NCBI GenBank assembly: GCA_036346225.1
Contig: JARFIW010001667.1
Span: forward strand, 124,001-188,000
Origin: Platerodrilus igneus
Lineage: Eukaryota > Arthropoda > Insecta > Coleoptera > Lycidae
Reading direction: 5' to 3'
DNA length: 64,000 nt
Shown piece after piece: positions 59,245-64,000 of this stretch (position 1 is its first letter; every line of letters begins with the position of its first letter). The position numbers were made by a program, and so were the translations under genes. A model generated the notes under the pieces. It was not told the origin of the DNA, did no database searches, and saw only the letters and a program-made list of their open reading frames with translations.

Positions 59245-59330
59245 ACAAAATTCTTGGCGCTCAACGTCTTTGGGATTACTTATGTAACAAAATTCTTGAC
59301 GCCCAACTTCCTTGGGTATTGTTTTTTGAA
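59245..59330 (+). repeat. Duplicated primer-site-like segment
   Basis: TGTAACAAAATTCTTGGCGC and TGTAACAAAATTCTTGACGC occur about 43 bases apart (about 59241 and 59284), each followed by a C/T-rich CAAC.T....TTGGG stretch. TGGCGCTCAACGT resembles tRNA-Lys-type primer sites (TGGCGCCCAACGT). Probably the LTR/primer-site junction of gypsy 4 in a tandem duplicate. Confidence 0.45.
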
Positions 59331-59530
59331 GAATTAATTTTTTTATTTACTTATTTCATTATCAATTTTATATAAACTACAACCTTTCAAAAATATATGT
59401 GGCATTTGAAAAAGAAAGAAAGAAAAATTTGAGTGTGAAATAATTGTGAGGAAATTTTTTGAGATATATTATTTTTACTTTAAAAAAAAAGAATTTTATG
59501 ATAACATTGTACACATTCTTTAATTCAAAG

Positions 59531-60982
59531 ATGGAATTTACATACAGTGTTGATAGGTTATTAAAAGATGAACTAATTTATGAAATTACTGTACGAGGAA
59601 TAAACACGGAAAATATGACAGTAACTGATTTAAGAAAAACCTTACGAAAAGCGATTAGAAAAGAAACTGAACCAGATGAAGATTTTGACTACCCATTTGA
59701 TTTTACAGAAGACGTGGTAGTTGTTAAAAATGTTTTGACGCTTTTACATGAACAAATTTCAGATTTAAATGTTTTAAATTATGATAGTAATAAAGTAAGA
59801 ATGGAAACAAAAATTGCATATGGTTATTCTAGACTTTCCAGAAGTTTTCCAGATGGTGATAATGATGAAAAAATTAGGAATAATTTACAATTAGAGTTAG
59901 TATGTTTCATTGAATCTTTTCGTAAAGTAGGAAATGACATTTTAAAAACAAAAACACAAATTGCCTCCAAAGAGGATAAACCAATTTTAGACGAACTAGA
60001 ACGAGAGGAAACGTCAGAAATAATTGACATAAATAACGTAGACTTGATCGAATTTGACAAAAAACTTGACTTAGCATCATCTAACACAAAACAAGAAAAT
60101 ATTAGGACCGAAGACGAGCACACGCAAAATATAAATAAATCTTTTCAAAATAATAAAAATTTATCTCATAATAGTTCTGTAGTTTATAAGGTTACTCCAG
60201 TTGCAAAATGGGGAATAACATTTAATGGCGATACTTCGGTAAAAGCATTTTTAGAACGGGTCGAAGAATTAAAAATTGCTAGAAATATGTCAGACTCTCA
60301 ACTTTTTGCAGAAGCCTGGGATCTTTTTGCACATAAAGCACTAATATGGTATCGTGCAAATAAATGTTTAATAAATAATTGGCACCGAATTAAAAGAAGC
60401 ATTAAAAGACGAATTTTTACCACCCGATTATGATGAAAAATTAATGACCGAAATTAAAGCAAGAACGCAAGGAGAAAACGAAAGTATAGGACTCTACGTA
60501 GCAGTAATGACAAACATGTTTGCTAGATTATCAGAACCACTCACTTTGACACAACAAATAAAAATATTACGAAAAAATATGTTACCCTTTTACCAGGCAC
60601 AATTGAGTTTAGTCGAAATAACCTCCATACAAGAACTAATAAAGTTAGCAAAAAACTAGAGGAACATAAAATATCAATAGAAAACTTTATCCCACCAACT
60701 CGAAAAACGAATACTGTAGAAACTGACTTAGCGTACACAGACGTTAACGTTTCACAGAGTAGGTCTTCCAATAGAAACCAGATTTCAGCAATGCAAAATG
60801 TTAGTTCAAACAATTATATAAAAAAACGTGCACCGACGTGTTGGAATTGTCACCAGTTAGGACATTTTCAGATCGATTGTAGACAGATAAGACGAACGAA
60901 CTATTGTTATAAATGTGGCACTGACAATGTTACGTTAAACCGTTGTCCGCGTTGTCAAAAATATACAAATAATTTAAACTAA
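59531..60982 (+). pseudogene. gag: Gypsy 4 gag with zinc knuckles
   Basis: From Met 59531: a helical N-terminal region with an LRKTLRKAIRKE motif, an acidic linker, then a capsid core starting WGITFNGDTSVKAFLERVEEL and AWDLFAHKALIWY; a shift near 60385 and another near 60660 lead to the C-terminus with a CCHC knuckle CWNCHQLGHFQIDC and a second CYKCG...C cluster at about 60838-60955. Structural protein that packages element RNA. Two frame changes interrupt it. Confidence 0.8.
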
Positions 60983-61008
60983 AGGAAGGGGCATTAGATA
61001 GTCGTATA

Positions 61009-64000
61009 GTGTCCCGCACATTTTATAATTCGACGAAACATGTTCAAAATATGATTTATGATAAAGAAGAAAAATTTCAAAAAAATAAGGTTATGTTAGG
61101 TTATGTAATAGAACAGTCAAAAAATGACGAACGTCTTTATGTAAGTGTAGATATTTTAGGAACAGAGATTTTAGCATTATTGGATTCAGGAGCAACAAAT
61201 ACAATTTTAGGAAAAAACACTTGGGAATTTTTATCAAAATTAGGTTTAAAATTAAAAAGGAAAGAAAAAGAATGTCAATTGGCAAATGGTCAAATTTTAA
61301 AAGTTTTGGGAACAGTTACGTTGTCTATTAGATTAAAACAACGTTTAGTGGTTTTAGACGTTTTGGTAGTACCAGATGTTTAGCATACTTTAGTTTTAAG
61401 AATAGATTTTTGGAAAAATATAGAAATAATACCAGACATTTTTAATGGCGAATACACCTTTGCAAAATTAGATACTATCGAAAAGAAAGAACCGATTTTA
61501 CATTCGACATTAGACTTAACAGTAGCACAAAGAAAACTGTTAGATACCAGTATTGAAAAATATTTTTTTGATTTACCTGAATTAGGCCGTACCGATTTAG
61601 TATATCATAAAATTAAAGTTAATAGCGAACCAATTAAGCAAAGACACTATCCAGTTTCACCTACAATGCAAAAACATATAGATAGCGAGTTTGATAAATT
61701 ATTACAATTATGAGTAGTTCAAAAAAGCAACAGTTCATGGTCAAATCCAATTCTTTTAGCGAAGAAAAAAGACAATTCTTATCGTTTTGTAGTAGATTTC
61801 AGAAAGTTAAACAAAGTAACAGAAAAGGACGCGTATCCATATTAGATAAATTGCGCGACGCGAAATTTATTACAACTTTAGACATTAAATCCGCTTATTT
61901 TCAAATTCCACTAGATAAGGGTTCTTATAAATATACAGCTTCGAGGGTTATTTGAATTTACACGTTTACCTACGGGTCTTTCAAATGCACCCAGTACATG
62001 GTCTAGATTGATAGATAAAGTGTTAGGTCCAGAATTAGAACCTTTCGTATTTTGTTACCTAGATGATGTCATAATTTTGACAAACTCTTTTGACAAACAT
62101 TGCAGGAAGTTTTTAACAGACTCTCACGTGCAGGACTGACTTTAAGTAAGGAAAAATGTCACTTTTGTAAAAGTGAACTAAAATATTTAGGTTACGTAAT
62201 AAATGAAAACGGTCTCTCAGTAGATCCAGATAAAGTAAAAGCTATTTTAGAAATACCAACACCAAAAACTGTAAAAGAAGTAAGAACGAATAATCGGAAT
62301 GGCTTCTTGGTATCGTCGATTTATCGAGGGATATAGTACCATTATAGCTCCATTGACCGCATTGTTGAGGAAAAATAGAAAATTTGTCTGGGAAGAGTGT
62401 TGCGAGACAGCCTTTTTCACTATAAAAAATTGCCTAATTTCAGCACCAATTTTAACTTGTCTAAATTACGAATACGAATTTACAATTCAGTGTGACGCAT
62501 CAGATTATGGAATTTCCGGTGTGTTGACGCAGAGTATAGATGGAAAAGAACAAGTTATATGTTATATTTCAAGATCTCTAACTCAAAATGAAAGGAAATT
62601 TACCGTAACAGAAAAGGAGTGTTTAGCAGTTCTATTCAGTATAGAAAAGTTACGTCCCTATATCGAAGGAACACATTTTACTGTCATAACGGATCATCAT
62701 TCTTTAATTTGGTTAAACAATTTACAAAATTCAAATGGTCGACTGTGTAGATGGGCCATCAAATTACAACAATATGACTTTGAAATAATTTACAGAAAAG
62801 GCAAAGATAATGTAGTCCCAGATGCATTATCGAGGGCTGTACCAATAATTGAAACTATACAAATTAAAAATGAAAACAACAACTCTGAAAATTCTGCGCT
62901 AATAATACCAGACACAAAAATTGTAAACCAAAATACTAAAAACAATAAAGAAGAAATTCAAAAATCTAATATTCAGTATGACAATTGGTGTAAAAAGATG
63001 ATTAGTAATGTTGAAAAATATTCAATAAAATATAATCGTTGGAAAGTAATAGACCACAAATTATTTAAACATGTTAAACCAAAATTTCCAAATTTAACCG
63101 AAGAGACAGACAACTGGAAAGAAGTAATTCCAAAATCACAAAGGAAAAAAATTTTAAAACGTTTTCATGATGAACCAACGGCTGGTCATTTAGGAATTTT
63201 TAAAACTTATGAAAGGATATCTTAGAAATATTTTTGGCCAAAATTACGTGCAGAAGTAGCAAGATATATAAACCAATGTAAAATTTGTATTTCACACAAA
63301 CCAGAACAAAAACTTCCAGCAGGAAAAATGTCAAATCATCCAATAATTTCAAAACCTTGGCAAATGATATCCATAGATTTAGTAGGTCCACTACCTAGAA
63401 CTACTAAAGGACATACATGTATATTATCTGTAGTTGATACATTTACAAAATTTCCCTTATTTTTTCCGTTAAGACAAGCCACTGCATCGTCCGTAGTTCA
63501 AACGATAGAAGAGTTTATAATTTTACTTTTCGGAGCACCACAATATGTTCTAGTAGATAATGGTGTACAATTTCGAAGTCATTTATTTAAAAATTTAATG
63601 AACAAATACAAATCCAAAATTATTTTTAATGCATATTATCACCCACAAGCAAATCCTGTTGAACGAGTCAACCGCGTTTTAAAGACAATGTTGGCATCTT
63701 ATGTTTCAGATAATCAGAGAGTATGGGACAAGATATTACCCATGGTTTCGTGCGCTGTTCGTACCGCAGTTCATGAAGTAGTAGGCATGTCGCCATATTT
63801 CGCAAATTTCGGTAGAGAAATGGTAATAGATGGTTCCTCTTTTGGTGAAATAACTGATTTAGAAAACTTAACCGATGTTCAATCTTCAGAAAGAAAACAA
63901 CTAATAGAGCGTATTCCAGAATTAAATAAAGTATACCAGGAAATAACAAAGAAATTAGAAATAGCGTATAATAAATCAAAACATAACTATGAAATACGTA
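61009..64000 (+). pseudogene. pol: Gypsy 4 pol, 3' end outside window
   Basis: Protease with LLDSGATNTILG (about 61178); TAG 61381-61383 and a TGA near 61711 interrupt the linker and RT; RT motifs TLDIKSAYFQIPL (about 61880) and catalytic YLDDV (about 62058); RNase H with IQCDASDYGISGVLTQ, the VTEKECLAVLF Glu and TDHHSLIWL; integrase after a TAG at 63223 with zinc-site residues AGH and CKIC, Asp in ISIDLVGPL, Asp in LVDNGVQF and Glu in NPVERVNRVL. All catalytic residues survive. It remains in frame to the window end, where the C-terminal domain of integrase begins. Confidence 0.92.

Larger units (their letters stand above)
59245..64000 (+). mobile_element. Gypsy element 4, runs off the right edge
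   Basis: Ty3/gypsy element with gag carrying zinc knuckles, then protease, reverse transcriptase, RNase H and integrase, still coding at base 64000. It is a different lineage from elements 1-3: its gag has CCHC motifs, its integrase is of another type and its primer site looks Lys-like rather than Ser-like. Confidence 0.88.

Noticed and set aside
1..64000. tRNA or rRNA genes
   Set aside because: No cloverleaf-like A/B box pair or rRNA core sequence was noticed on either strand; the tRNA-like strings are retroelement primer sites.

Overview
The window is eukaryotic and almost certainly arthropod, most likely insect, DNA: strongly AT-rich, no bacterial-type operons, no host gene that I can recognise, and nearly every base assignable to a mobile element, a virus-like element or a satellite. 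Evidence for an arthropod host is the combination of env-bearing 17.6/297-type gypsy elements with tRNA-Ser-like primer sites, a BEL/Pao element, a 1.2 kb mariner, a Penelope-like relic with a GIY-YIG end, and a Polinton/adintovirus-type element. The species cannot be told from the sequence.

Region 1 (1-16.5 kb) is one Polinton/Maverick (adintovirus-like) provirus, its left end outside the window. Leftward genes are a matrix metalloproteinase (MMP), the double jelly-roll major capsid protein, the penton-like minor capsid protein, an adenain-type maturation protease and a parvovirus-type phospholipase A2 protein. Rightward genes are the packaging ATPase, a conserved Polinton protein, a fibre-like protein, a chromodomain integrase and an accessory protein. 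A protein-primed type DNA polymerase B and a possible OB-fold protein read leftward at the right side. Many genes carry stops or frameshifts. The polymerase is split by a 1.68 kb LTR-like insertion (TGTTACG...CGTAACA) flanked by GATT target duplications. The MMP is the most unusual cargo.

Region 2 (17.5-24.8 kb): a 5'-deleted gypsy/errantivirus-like element (RNase H, integrase, env, 3' LTR), then a 332 bp repeat (R1) and a second Polinton fragment (integrase plus fibre-like gene). R1 plus the Polinton fragment recur in the same order and strand at 38.2-40.5 kb; both integrase copies share a loss of the second catalytic Asp.

Region 3 (25.6-38.0 kb) is a satellite neighbourhood: degenerate monomers, two inverted monomers, a (TA)n palindrome, a MULE-like DNA transposon with about 350 bp inverted repeats that encodes a DDE transposase apparently fused to a C19/USP-like peptidase (with a complete mariner nested in its left inverted repeat), a Penelope-like relic with inverted flanks, and a roughly 3.3 kb array of about 154 bp monomers, each with a short hairpin.

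Region 4 (38.2-64 kb): the second Polinton fragment is cut by a young env-bearing gypsy element (227 bp LTRs differing at two positions, AGCTT target duplication, empty site visible in the other Polinton copy). Next comes another gypsy element whose gag is interrupted by a nearly intact but 3'-truncated BEL/Pao element, then 2.8 kb that I cannot assign, then a fourth gypsy-type element running off the right edge.

The genes do not form one pathway: each element carries its own replication, packaging or integration set, and most are decaying. Several breaks may be sequence errors, because one stretch of the satellite shows the dense small deletions expected of unpolished long reads.
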